DNA from: Alphaproteobacteria bacterium
GTDB taxonomy: Bacteria; Pseudomonadota; Alphaproteobacteria; DSM-16000; Inquilinaceae
Reading direction: 5' to 3'
Assembly: GCA_028277405.1 (NCBI GenBank)
Contig: JANQGH010000026.1
Location: 1 to 64,000 of the forward strand
DNA: 64,000 nucleotides
This document shows, piece after piece, positions 28,241 through 36,727 of the stretch. Positions within the stretch are counted from its first letter, which is position 1; each line of letters starts with the position of its first letter. The notes under the pieces were generated by a model. It was not told where the DNA came from. It was given only the letters and a program-made list of their open reading frames with translations, and searched no databases. The position numbers were made by a program, and so were the translations under genes.

Positions 28241-30523
28241 ATGAGCCGCTTCGTACCAGGTTCTCTTCTCGCATGCGTTGTCGCGGCGGCGCTTTCCCAA
28301 ACGGCCGCCGCTTGGGATCGTCGCGACGCGGAGCGGTGCGCCGATCAGGATCTGGCGCCGATCAACCGTGCGGCCGCATGCTCCGTCTTGATCCGGGAGA
28401 TGGGCGACGTTACTGAAGCGGCGCCCGCGTTCGTCAATCGCGGCTTGGCGCGTAGAAGCCTTGGCAATCATCCAGGCGCGATCGCCGACCTCACTGAGGC
28501 CGTCCGTTTAGATCCGACACTGGCCGTTGCCCATATGGCGTTGGGATTGGCCTATTATGACATTGGCCGGATAGATCGTGCGATGGACCTGTGGGACCAG
28601 TCTCTTCGGCTGGATCCGGCACAAGTCGCGACCCACTACAATCGTGGTGTTGCCAGCAATGACCTCGGCGAACATGATCGTGCTCTTGTTGATTTGAATG
28701 AGGCGATCCGTTTGGAGCCGTCCTATTCTGCAGCCTATCTGGAACGGGGTGTTGCGCATGAAGAACTGGGTCAAATTGAGTGGGCGATCGATGATTACAC
28801 CGAGGCCCTAGAACTCGATCCTGATCTTGCGATGGCCTACTACAATCGTGGTTCTGCCTTCAACAAACTGGATCTCTGGGAGCGCGCGATCGAGGACTTC
28901 GACAGCGCAATCCGCATCGATCCGACTTTTGGCCCGGCCTTCGGCAATCGCGGCTTTGCCAACGTCGAACTCGGGCGTTATGAACAGGCAATCGACGACT
29001 TGGATCAGGCAATTCGTGTCGATCCCGATCTCGCAGTTAGTTACTACATCCGCGGTCGCGCTTATGGAGGCCTAGGCCAGACTGCGCGCGCAATCGAGAA
29101 TTATGACGAAGCGCTGCGGCTCGATTCGGGGCTAGTCGCCGCCTATAACAACCGTGGCAACGCCCGGATAGATCTTGGCGAATACGAGCGCGCAATCGAT
29201 GATTTTGATCATGCGATACGTCTCGATCCGGGCATAGCTCTCGTCTACAACAACCGCGGCAACGCCCGAAACAGAATCGGCCAGTTTCAAGCGGCGATCC
29301 TGGATTTCGATCGAGCAATTCGCCTCAATCCTGAGTTTGCCGGCGCATTCTTCAATCGAGGCCTTAGCCATGCCGAACTTGGTCTGTTTGAGCAGGCGAT
29401 AAGTGACTTCCACGAAGCGCTTCGGCTCGAACCGTCTTTCGGTCGTGCGTATGTCAGCCGAGGCTACGCATATCGGCTGTCCGGACAGTTCCGCTTGGCA
29501 ATTGCAGACTTTGACCAAGCAATTCAGTTTGATCCTAGCAACGCAAACGCTTATGCCAACCGGGCAGCTGCCTTTGTGGAGATCGGTCACTACGAACGAG
29601 CGATCGACGATTACAGTCTCGCACTGAGCCTAGATCCTAACGAGGCCGCATATTACAGCAACCGAGGCAACGTTAGGAGAGAGATTGGCGACCATGAAGG
29701 TGCTGTGCGCGATCTCGATGAGGCAATTCGCCGTTCGCCTGGGTTTGAAGGTGCGCATTTGAGCCGAGGCATTAGCCGCTCACAGCTCGGCCTCTACGGG
29801 CCAGCTATTGAAGACTTCGACGAGGCTATTCGGCTAAGCCCCGGGTCTCCCTGGGCATACAATGAACGTGGAAATGCACTAACCGCGATCGGTGAACTCG
29901 AACAAGCTATCGAAGACTTCAACGAAGCTGTTCGTCTGAACCCAGAGACTGCTGCGTTCTACAGCAACCGTGGCGACACGTTTCGAATGCAAGGTGAGTT
30001 TCGGCTAGCGCTCCTGGACTTTGCGGCAGCAATCCGGCTGGATCCTGCTTTGGCTGTAGCTTACTTCAATCGTGCTTTGGTCTATCGCGTGTTTGAACAG
30101 CATCGCATGGCGGCCCGGGACTTCGAGCGAACGCTCGCTTTGGGGTTTGGTCCGGAGCTGTCGGTTGAGACAGTTCGCGCCAACCTAGCTGAAAGCCAGC
30201 ATGGATTGGCCATGGCCTTTTTTGAACAGGAGCGTCTGGATGAGGCATTGCTGAATGCCGACAAGGCCCTGCTAGTGCTGCCCGAGGCAGTCAATATCAT
30301 CGATACCCGCGCGCATATTTTTGCAGCCCTCGGACGCTCAGAAGATGCCCTGAGCGAATTCGAGCGCGCGATGCAACTCGGTGGACCCGATTGGATTGTT
30401 GAGTATCAGCGCGCCCTGTGGCGGCTCGGCTTCGATCCAGGGCCTCTTGACGGCGTTTACCGCACCGTGTCGCGCGAAGCTCTCGAAGCCTGTTTGCAAG
30501 CAGGTTGCCGGTTGGTCGAGTAG
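28241..30523 (+). CDS. Secreted protein of tandem tetratricopeptide repeats with a peptidoglycan-binding-like tail
   Basis: A 760-residue protein from the ATG at 28241. Residues 1-24 look like a signal peptide (VPGSLLACVVAAALSQTAAA). From about 60, 17 tandem repeats of exactly 34 residues follow with consensus (N)RG-A--LG-YE-AI-DFD-AIRLDP, then two more diverged repeats near 662-730. The last 33 residues (ALWRLGFDPGPLDGVYRTVSREALEACL) resemble a PG_binding_1 domain. TPR solenoids bind proteins; together these parts suggest an envelope scaffold, but the partner is unknown. Composition is AT-richer than neighbours (29/60 G+C at 28681-28740), suggesting transfer or relaxed codon use. It stands alone. 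Confidence 0.85.
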   Translation: MSRFVPGSLLACVVAAALSQTAAAWDRRDAERCADQDLAPINRAAACSVLIREMGDVTEAAPAFVNRGLARRSLGNHPGAIADLTEAVRLDPTLAVAHMALGLAYYDIGRIDRAMDLWDQSLRLDPAQVATHYNRGVASNDLGEHDRALVDLNEAIRLEPSYSAAYLERGVAHEELGQIEWAIDDYTEALELDPDLAMAYYNRGSAFNKLDLWERAIEDFDSAIRIDPTFGPAFGNRGFANVELGRYEQAIDDLDQAIRVDPDLAVSYYIRGRAYGGLGQTARAIENYDEALRLDSGLVAAYNNRGNARIDLGEYERAIDDFDHAIRLDPGIALVYNNRGNARNRIGQFQAAILDFDRAIRLNPEFAGAFFNRGLSHAELGLFEQAISDFHEALRLEPSFGRAYVSRGYAYRLSGQFRLAIADFDQAIQFDPSNANAYANRAAAFVEIGHYERAIDDYSLALSLDPNEAAYYSNRGNVRREIGDHEGAVRDLDEAIRRSPGFEGAHLSRGISRSQLGLYGPAIEDFDEAIRLSPGSPWAYNERGNALTAIGELEQAIEDFNEAVRLNPETAAFYSNRGDTFRMQGEFRLALLDFAAAIRLDPALAVAYFNRALVYRVFEQHRMAARDFERTLALGFGPELSVETVRANLAESQHGLAMAFFEQERLDEALLNADKALLVLPEAVNIIDTRAHIFAALGRSEDALSEFERAMQLGGPDWIVEYQRALWRLGFDPGPLDGVYRTVSREALEACLQAGCRLVE

Positions 30524-30555
30524 CGTTCCGCTCGCGTCGAACAAGTCCGCTAAGT

Positions 30556-30575
30556 CAACTCGATCAATCGAGTTG
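30556..30575. terminator. Perfect inverted repeat between two convergent genes
   Basis: CAACTCGAT and ATCGAGTTG form a perfect 9-bp palindrome around two bases, lying between the TPR gene stop at 30523 and the LytTR gene stop at 30607. Position favours a terminator for both strands, but neither side has a T run, so the role is uncertain. Confidence 0.4.
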
Positions 30576-30606
30576 GTGACGGTTAAGCTCGAGAAAAGGC
30601 TCGCCG

Positions 30607-31395
30607 TCAAACCAACCCCGCCGCACGCGCTGCATTGATCTGGCTGCGGCTAACTGGCGCTTCGCCACCGTCTTCGAGGTTCACGAAAACCCGACCGGCA
30701 CGGCGGTGGCTGCCGGTAACGGCCGAGCTTGCCACCCAGTGGGATCGGTGAATGCGCAGGCCCTCCGTCGGCGCGGCCTCGGCAATCGCATCGGCCAGCC
30801 GCATCAAGACCAGTTCGCGTCCGGCCTCCGTCACGACCTCGGTGTAGTGATCCTGCGCGCTCAGGCGGATCAGCCGGCCACGCTTCTCCACGGGAAGGCG
30901 GCCGAGCAGAGGCGGCGTCGCCGGATCGAACATTGCGGCAGGCTTCGGCGTGCCGACCAGGATCGAGAGAAGCGCAACGCCCAAGGTGATGAACGCGCAG
31001 TAGAGATACAGCACCGCGATGTCCAGTGCCCGCGGGTTGGCACCGGTGGTCTTGACAATCGTGACGACGATGACCGTGACCGGAATAGCCGCCAGCAATG
31101 CGGCAAGCACCAGCGTCAGGGGCCGCGAGGCGATCCGTTGCGAAAGCCACGCGTCGGCCAGCGTGATGGTAAGGGTCGCCGCGAAGAAGGTCGCCGCCAC
31201 GTTGGCGGCCCAATAGGCCAGTCTTTGGGGCAAGGCGAAGGCATCGAACGTTCCGAACGGACCGATCAGGCCGACAAGGGCCGCGATCACGGCAAGTCCG
31301 ACCCAGGCGCGGGGTGCCCGTGCAATCCCGCGCGTTTCGCGAAGCGCGAATGACATCGGGCTGTCATTCGCGCATTGCAGTGACGGTTCGCTCAT
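30607..31395 (-). CDS. Membrane-bound LytTR-family DNA-binding regulator
   Basis: A 262-residue protein from the ATG at 31395. The N-terminal half has four hydrophobic segments (WVGLAVIAALVGLIGPFG, LAYWAANVAATFFAATL, LTLVLAALLAAIPVTVIVV, IAVLYLYCAFITLGVALLSILVG). The C-terminal 95 residues are a LytTR domain (RLIRLSAQDHYTEVVT, RIHRSHWV, GRVFVNLEDG), a beta-fold that binds DNA direct repeats. The open frame extends 64 codons further upstream without a family-like sequence. Such membrane LytTR proteins sense envelope or redox signals in other bacteria. It is divergent from the Ntn-hydrolase gene at 31484, a possible target. Confidence 0.87.
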   Translation of the reverse strand: MSEPSLQCANDSPMSFALRETRGIARAPRAWVGLAVIAALVGLIGPFGTFDAFALPQRLAYWAANVAATFFAATLTITLADAWLSQRIASRPLTLVLAALLAAIPVTVIVVTIVKTTGANPRALDIAVLYLYCAFITLGVALLSILVGTPKPAAMFDPATPPLLGRLPVEKRGRLIRLSAQDHYTEVVTEAGRELVLMRLADAIAEAAPTEGLRIHRSHWVASSAVTGSHRRAGRVFVNLEDGGEAPVSRSQINAARAAGLV

Positions 31396-31483
31396 TTCGC
31401 CTTGCCTCGACCCTGGGCCCGTTTCCAGATCGGCGTCACACGCTCGTCCATCTGTGATCATCGCTTTCCTCGAGGATACCGAA

Positions 31484-32593
31484 ATGCCGCCTCTCGGCCA
31501 AATCGCTTGCCGCGTTGCCCGGTCCCTAACACATGCCATCGTCTGCCTGCTCGGCACTACTGTCACCGCGCTGGCCTGCACCACCATGGCATTGGGGCCC
31601 GCCAGCTACAGGCTTGTCGCTTACAGCTTCGACTTTGGCCCAACCGGTGCTGGCATGGTGGTCGTCAACCCGGTCGGCATCGTGCGGACCTCTCTTTACG
31701 ATCCGCCCCGCGCAAGCTGGCAGGCACGCTACGGCAGTGTGACGGTCAATCAGGCGGGGCTGGGCATGCCCACGGCCGGGCTGAATACGGCCGGCCTCGT
31801 CGTCACCCTCATGTGGAACGACGACGTGGCCTACGAGCCCGCAGATGGCCGTCCCCGGCTGAATGAACTGGAGTTTATCCAGTATCTGCTTGACGGGGCC
31901 GGCAGCGTGGAGGAGGCGCTGGCCATTGCCGCCGAGGCCCAAGTCGCGGGCATGGTGCCGATCCATTATTTCCTGGCCGACGCCGGCGGGGACGCCGCGA
32001 CGCTGGCCTTTCTCGACGGTTTGCCCGTGGTTCGGCGCGGGGAAACTCTGCCGATGCCCGCGCTGACAAATCTGTCCTATGACGTCCTGGTCGACCAGGT
32101 TGATCTGTTCGCGCCATTTGGCGGCGACACGGCACTTCCAGCCGTGCGTGATCTGCCCGGTTCCGGGCTCGACGACAGCGTCGTCCGGTTCGCGCATGCC
32201 GTGCTGGCGGGCCAAGAGGCGCGGGCGGCGGCATCGCCGGAAGCCGCGTTCGAAGCGCTGTCGGCCGTGCGCTCGCCGTCGACCCGCTGGCAAGTCGTCT
32301 TCGACCCGATCGGGCAAGAGGTGCGCTATCAGACTGTCGAGGCCCCTGACCGCCGCGCCCTGCGGCTCGGCGACCTGACATTCGACTGCCGAACGGATGC
32401 GCTGTCGATCGATATCGATGATCGAGAGTCCTGGTCGGTGGTTGGCAGTCTGACGCCGCTCACCGGGGCAGAGAATCTGGCGGTCGTGACGGAGGCATTC
32501 GGTTCTTTCCCGCATTTCCAGCGCTTTGGGCCGGACTTCCCCGCAATGCTGTCGGCCGGCCAGATGCAGTCGGTCGCCTGCCCGCCCTCCTGA
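31484..32593 (+). CDS. Secreted choloylglycine hydrolase/penicillin V acylase-type Ntn hydrolase
   Basis: A 369-residue C59-like amidase from the ATG at 31484, which has GAGGA eight bases upstream. Residues 1-31 are a signal peptide ending in ALA, and the next residue, Cys32 of CTTMALGP, would become the free N-terminal nucleophile on cleavage. LVAYSFDFG, GLNTAGLVVTLMWND and TNLSYD are family landmarks for the oxyanion and substrate pockets. Family members cleave linear amides such as bile salts, penicillin V or acyl-homoserine lactones; the substrate here is unknown. It is divergent from the LytTR regulator. Confidence 0.85.
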   Translation: MPPLGQIACRVARSLTHAIVCLLGTTVTALACTTMALGPASYRLVAYSFDFGPTGAGMVVVNPVGIVRTSLYDPPRASWQARYGSVTVNQAGLGMPTAGLNTAGLVVTLMWNDDVAYEPADGRPRLNELEFIQYLLDGAGSVEEALAIAAEAQVAGMVPIHYFLADAGGDAATLAFLDGLPVVRRGETLPMPALTNLSYDVLVDQVDLFAPFGGDTALPAVRDLPGSGLDDSVVRFAHAVLAGQEARAAASPEAAFEALSAVRSPSTRWQVVFDPIGQEVRYQTVEAPDRRALRLGDLTFDCRTDALSIDIDDRESWSVVGSLTPLTGAENLAVVTEAFGSFPHFQRFGPDFPAMLSAGQMQSVACPPS

Positions 32594-32655
32594 CGGCGGC
32601 GTTTCGCGCGATCCGTCGGCAACACGGCCCAAGGCTGGCTCTCGCCCGCCACCGT

Positions 32656-32685
32656 TTGACGTGTCTATCACGGCACGGCGATAAC
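32656..32685 (+). promoter_or_regulatory. Possible sigma-70 promoter for the PH-domain gene
   Basis: TTGACG (32656-32661) and GATAAC (32680-32685) are separated by 18 bases, about 35 bases upstream of the GTG start at 32720. The -10 matches consensus in only four of six positions. Confidence 0.35.
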
Positions 32686-32719
32686 AGGGTCCGTTGCTGG
32701 CGCAGGGCAGGGGTCGACC

Positions 32720-33310
32720 GTGAACGCTGACAGGGATGCCGCCGTTCTCACCTATGTCGAGAATGCCGTTCTCAACGAAGGCGAAGAGATCGTTTGGCGC
32801 GGTCGCCCGAGCCCCGGGGCCTGTGCGAGGATCCAGCTGTCGAGGACCGTTGCTGGCGTTGTGTTCATCATCGTTGGCGGCGCCTGGACGATTTTCCTGA
32901 TCAACATCCAGATATGGATGGCCATACCTGGCCTGGTCGGCCTGGTTTTCGGAGCCAAGCTCTCCGGTCACGCGCTCGCCAACTACCTGAGGGCCGGCCG
33001 CTCCTATTACGCGGTGACCAACAAGCGCATCCTGATCATCACAGCCGGTCGATCGATTTCGGTCGACAGCGTGACGGGGTCTGAAATCAGAAAGCTGCGC
33101 CGCGTCGAGAAGCCGGATGGTGCTGGCAACGTTTCCTACCGCTCTACGACCAAAGTCGGCCGCGATCACAACGACTATATCCGCACCTACACGTCTGTCG
33201 GGTTCAAGGACGGCTTGTGGGGCGTCGCGGATGTTGCGGGTGCGGCCCGCGCGATCGCGGCACTGCAGCCGGCGCCAGATGAGGTCAGTTCAGACGGCCA
33301 ATCGGAATGA
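32720..33310 (+). CDS. Membrane protein with bacterial PH-like domain
   Basis: A 196-residue protein from a GTG at 32720. EGEEIVWRGRPSPG (about 20-33) is the typical lead into bPH domains, two membrane helices follow (TVAGVVFIIVGGAWTIFLI and WMAIPGLVGLVFGAKL), and YYAVTNKRILIIT begins the PH-like fold. The architecture matches YdbS/YdbT-related inner-membrane proteins of unknown function. Its 3' end overlaps the convergent methyltransferase gene by 26 bases. Confidence 0.75.
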   Translation: MNADRDAAVLTYVENAVLNEGEEIVWRGRPSPGACARIQLSRTVAGVVFIIVGGAWTIFLINIQIWMAIPGLVGLVFGAKLSGHALANYLRAGRSYYAVTNKRILIITAGRSISVDSVTGSEIRKLRRVEKPDGAGNVSYRSTTKVGRDHNDYIRTYTSVGFKDGLWGVADVAGAARAIAALQPAPDEVSSDGQSE

Positions 33311-34034
33311 TCTCAGGCGATATCGGTTGGAACCTCGTACCCGTCCAGTCGCCCAGCCAGTCCTCGACGGCAAGGCCCGCGTCAGCGATCATGGCGGCTA
33401 GGTCGGGCTGCGGCGTATAGCGGATCTGGGCGGTCGCGGAGAAAACGTCGCCACTATCCAGAATGCGATAGGCGTTCTCGTAGCTCAGGACGCCCGTTTC
33501 ATCGTCGTAGGTGGACTCGTTCCATGCTTCGACGGCTCCGAGGCGGGGGTGGCGAAATTGACGGCGTGTCTCATCGGCCGAACGGGTCTTCCGGGCCGGG
33601 CAGGCCGGGTTCCGCGTGTCGAAGATGAAACGTCCGCCCGGCGCCAGATGAGCCGCGATTGTCGCCAGCACCGCCGCCTGGTCATCCTCCGTGAGAAACA
33701 CCTGAAAGCTGTGCCCGGTCAGGATCACGAGGTCAAAGCGCTTGTCGAGCCGGACTGTCCGCGCGTCCGCCTCGACCCACGCGACCTTGTCGGCGCCCGC
33801 TCGGGCGCGCGCGATGTCCAGCATGGCGCCCGCCGGATCGACGCCCGTCACCGTGCGACCTGACACCAGGCTCGCGGCCAGCTCACCGGTTCCGCAGCCG
33901 AGATCGAGCACCGAAGCGGCATCTTGAGCCAGCGTGCGGCAATAGTCGAAATCCGGCCTTGCGGCGCCGCGCGCATCGTAGAACTGCGCGAGTTCGGGAT
34001 CGTCGTAAAGCGCGTTGGGCGATGGCTGCGGCAT
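33285..34034 (-). CDS. Class I SAM-dependent methyltransferase
   Basis: A 249-residue protein with VLDLGCGTGELAA (about 42-54, SAM loop), VTGVDPAGAML, DLVILTGHSFQVF and LAPGGRFIFDTRNP, the ordered motifs of a Rossmann-type methyltransferase. The closest general pattern is the small-molecule or Methyltransf_25 group; the acceptor cannot be told. Its ATG lies 24 bases downstream of the symporter-SBP gene stop on the same strand, so the two may be cotranscribed. Confidence 0.87.
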   Translation of the reverse strand: MPQPSPNALYDDPELAQFYDARGAARPDFDYCRTLAQDAASVLDLGCGTGELAASLVSGRTVTGVDPAGAMLDIARARAGADKVAWVEADARTVRLDKRFDLVILTGHSFQVFLTEDDQAAVLATIAAHLAPGGRFIFDTRNPACPARKTRSADETRRQFRHPRLGAVEAWNESTYDDETGVLSYENAYRILDSGDVFSATAQIRYTPQPDLAAMIADAGLAVEDWLGDWTGTRFQPISPEIIPIGRLN

Positions 34035-34058
34035 CGGGAAATGCGGTCGCGACGGCCG

Positions 34059-36263
34059 CTAGTCGATCCAGCCGAGCACGTTGTGCAGCACGCTCCAGCG
34101 CGGCGATGTGTCGGGTCGCGGATGGCCTTCCAGCCAATAGCTTCGAAGCTGTTCCCGATAGCCTTCCGACTCCCGCAGGCTCAGCCAGTAATTCACGAAG
34201 TTGAGCAGCTCGGGCGAGTTGGGCGGCATCAGGTAGGCAATGGGCAGGGGCGTACCGATGTTTTCCGGCACGACGGCGGAATAGCCTTCATGGATCTCCG
34301 CCCAGGCGCGGGCTTGGGGCAGGGTCCACAGGGCCCCGCTGACCTGCTGATTGCCGAGGATGTCGGCGTAGGTCTCGACGACCAGGATGTCGGCGTTTGG
34401 AAACAGATCATTGGCCAGCGGCACGATGACCGGGTCGCTGAAGGCCGCAATGGTCATCCCGTCGCCGCCAGCGATGGCCTCGCGGTTCGAGAAATCCAGC
34501 GTTCGGTTTGCCGGCGTGATAACCGTGATGGGGGCGACAAGCTGCGGGTTGGAGATCGTCACCTGCTGCAAGCGCTCATTCGTCACGAAGATGCCGCCGA
34601 TGGCGAAGTCAAACTCGTTGGCGACCAGATCGTCGCTCAGCGAGTTCCAGTCAAACGGTATGAACTCCAGCCGGACGTTCAGATCGCGCGCCAGCGCATA
34701 AACCAACTCCACATCGTAGCCGACGACATTGCCGTCGTCGTTCAAATAGGCGAAGGGGATGATGCCGGTGTTGTAGCCCACACGCATGGTGCCGGTTGAC
34801 CGGATGCGGTCCATTGTCGTGTCGGCGCTTGAGACGGCGTCGCCTTGGGTCGCCTGCGCGCCGCCGGCTTGCGCAGCGGCGGAGGGCGGGCGCTGGACAA
34901 AGCTGACGTCCACGTCCGTGATCAGATCCTGGGGCAGTTCGAACGCGAGATAGGGGTTGGGCTGGCTGGGCACGAGGATTGGCCTGGCCGCGACACCGGC
35001 GGCCGCCAGGCCGCCGACGAACACCACACTCAACACCGACACGGGAACCCACCGCCGATGCCGGATCTGCAGCTTGCCGAAATAGCCCAGCACGACAGCC
35101 ATCGTGATGATCGCCAGGCCCATGGCCGACAACAGGATCTGCGGGTATCGGGTCACGGCCGAGGTTTCGACATAAAGGAACGTGGTGTCCGGCGGCAGCC
35201 CGATCCAGTCAGCCAGGAAGCCAACGGCATTCACGGTCGAGGTCGGCGAGCCGACGGTCGACAATATGGTCATGAACGGCAGCAGCAGATACTGGGTGAA
35301 GGTCAGCGCGTGATCATAGAAGTCAGCCGCGAACAACACGAACAGGCCGATCAACCAGTTGCCCATCTCGGCGATGGCATAGGCAACGGCGACGGTCGTG
35401 GCGACGATATCGTCGCGGTCCTCGTCCTCGATGCCCAGCTTGGCCGCCAGTTTCTGCCCAAACTGCACGACGTAGGGAACGCAAGTGACCAGCAGCGAGG
35501 TGCTGACCGAGATGATCAAGGCGGCCTTCAGGCTGCCAAGCATCTCGCGATAGCTGATCGGCACCAGGGATGTTGCCAAAAAGGGGATCACGCCGAAGGC
35601 CAGCAATACGGCGCCCAGCGTGAACAAGACGAGATAGAGAACGATGCTGCCCAGCTCGTCGATCTGGATCGAGCCGGACAGATCTGCGAACAGGGCCAGC
35701 ACGCCGATGGGGGCGACATAGGTAACCCAACTCCAGATCTTGGCGCTGGCCCGGCGCACCAGATCCACGCCGTTCAGAAAGCCCTCACGATTGTCGAACC
35801 GCTGAATGGCGACGCCGTAGATGACCGCCAGCAAAACGATCGCCGGCACGTAATTGTCCACCAGCGCGGACACCGGGTTCGCTGGGATCAGCAGGGAGAT
35901 CAGCTCCGCGCCGGCCGACACCCCGCCCGGCTGGACGACCACCGGTGGCCTCGGTTCGGGGATGGCGAGACCCAGGATGAACACGGTGGCGAAGATGCCG
36001 ACTGCTGAAAGCGCGAACACGTAGATCCCGGCCTTCAGCAGGCGCAGCGCTGTGTTCGGCGTCAGCTTGCCGAGCCCGTGCAGCAGCGAGCAGATGATGT
36101 AGGGATAGACCACCATCTGTAACAGGCCGATATAGGCTTCGCCGAAGGGCGCGAGAACGCTGGCGTAGTCGCCGAACAGAACGCCGATCAGGCAACCGAC
36201 GACGGCGCCTATGACGATCCAGTAGGGCAGTCCGATCGAAGTCAGCTTGCGAATGATGGACAC
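34059..36263 (-). CDS. Dicarboxylate/amino-acid:cation symporter fused to a periplasmic solute-binding domain
   Basis: A 734-residue fusion. Residues 8-435 are a DAACS-type (GltP/DctA) transporter: eight helices with two re-entrant loops, the TM7-TM8 region containing STVGSPTSTVNAVG in place of the usual NMDG motif area. After a linker with low-complexity AAAQAGGAQATQGDA, residues 485-725 form an SBP_bac_3 domain (MRVGYNTGIIPFAYLNDDGNVVGYDVELV), as in ABC amino-acid binding proteins. The binding domain would face the periplasm and deliver ligand to the carrier. DAACS carriers normally work without such a domain. The RidA and NCS1 genes lie upstream on the same strand, suggesting use of a nitrogen compound. 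Confidence 0.88.
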   Translation of the reverse strand: MSIIRKLTSIGLPYWIVIGAVVGCLIGVLFGDYASVLAPFGEAYIGLLQMVVYPYIICSLLHGLGKLTPNTALRLLKAGIYVFALSAVGIFATVFILGLAIPEPRPPVVVQPGGVSAGAELISLLIPANPVSALVDNYVPAIVLLAVIYGVAIQRFDNREGFLNGVDLVRRASAKIWSWVTYVAPIGVLALFADLSGSIQIDELGSIVLYLVLFTLGAVLLAFGVIPFLATSLVPISYREMLGSLKAALIISVSTSLLVTCVPYVVQFGQKLAAKLGIEDEDRDDIVATTVAVAYAIAEMGNWLIGLFVLFAADFYDHALTFTQYLLLPFMTILSTVGSPTSTVNAVGFLADWIGLPPDTTFLYVETSAVTRYPQILLSAMGLAIITMAVVLGYFGKLQIRHRRWVPVSVLSVVFVGGLAAAGVAARPILVPSQPNPYLAFELPQDLITDVDVSFVQRPPSAAAQAGGAQATQGDAVSSADTTMDRIRSTGTMRVGYNTGIIPFAYLNDDGNVVGYDVELVYALARDLNVRLEFIPFDWNSLSDDLVANEFDFAIGGIFVTNERLQQVTISNPQLVAPITVITPANRTLDFSNREAIAGGDGMTIAAFSDPVIVPLANDLFPNADILVVETYADILGNQQVSGALWTLPQARAWAEIHEGYSAVVPENIGTPLPIAYLMPPNSPELLNFVNYWLSLRESEGYREQLRSYWLEGHPRPDTSPRWSVLHNVLGWID

Positions 36264-36362
36264 GCTTTATCGCCTTCGGCCCAGATCCCGCCAAGTTTGG
36301 ATGAGTCGTTGATCGCCACCCAAATCGTACATGACGTTTGGTGGATGACAAACGCCCAAGAC

Positions 36363-36710
36363 TTAGGCGGCAGCCGTAACCACGATCTCGACCAAGTCGT
36401 TGCCGGCCAGGTCGGTGCCGACGCAGGCGCGTTGGGGCCAGTTGTCCTTGTCCCCGATCCAATCGCACCAGACGGCATCCATTTCCGCCTTGGTCACCAT
36501 GTCGCGCAGATAAACGGTCGCCTGCAGCAGGCGACCCTTACCGCTGCCGGCCTCGACCAAGATCCGTTCCAGGATCGCCAGAGTGGATCTGGTCTGTTCG
36601 GCGACCGTCGGCGCCGAGCCAGTATCGGTCGCGACGGCGTAAACAAGGCCGCCATGGGCGACCGCGCGACAGCGGCCGCGACTGGTACCGTGAAACCGTT
36701 TGATCGTCAT
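36363..36710 (-). CDS. RidA-family enamine/imine deaminase-like protein
   Basis: A 115-residue YjgF/RidA-type protein: VYAVATDTG, QTRSTLAILERILVEAGSGKGRLLQATVYLRDM and a C-terminal RACVGTDLAGNDLVEIVVTA with the conserved Arg used in substrate binding. RidA hydrolyses reactive enamines; specialised paralogues act in degradation pathways. A GGAGG seven bases before the ATG at 36710 sets the start. It lies 17 bases downstream of the NCS1 permease, so a shared role in uptake and breakdown of a nitrogen compound is likely. Confidence 0.88.
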   Translation of the reverse strand: MTIKRFHGTSRGRCRAVAHGGLVYAVATDTGSAPTVAEQTRSTLAILERILVEAGSGKGRLLQATVYLRDMVTKAEMDAVWCDWIGDKDNWPQRACVGTDLAGNDLVEIVVTAAA

Positions 36711-36727
36711 GGGAGTATCCTCCTCCG

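Noticed and set aside
28241-30523. CRISPR-like regular spacing
   Set aside because: The periodicity of 102 bases comes from 34-residue protein repeats in an open frame; the DNA repeats are not identical and there are no spacers. No CRISPR array is present in the window.
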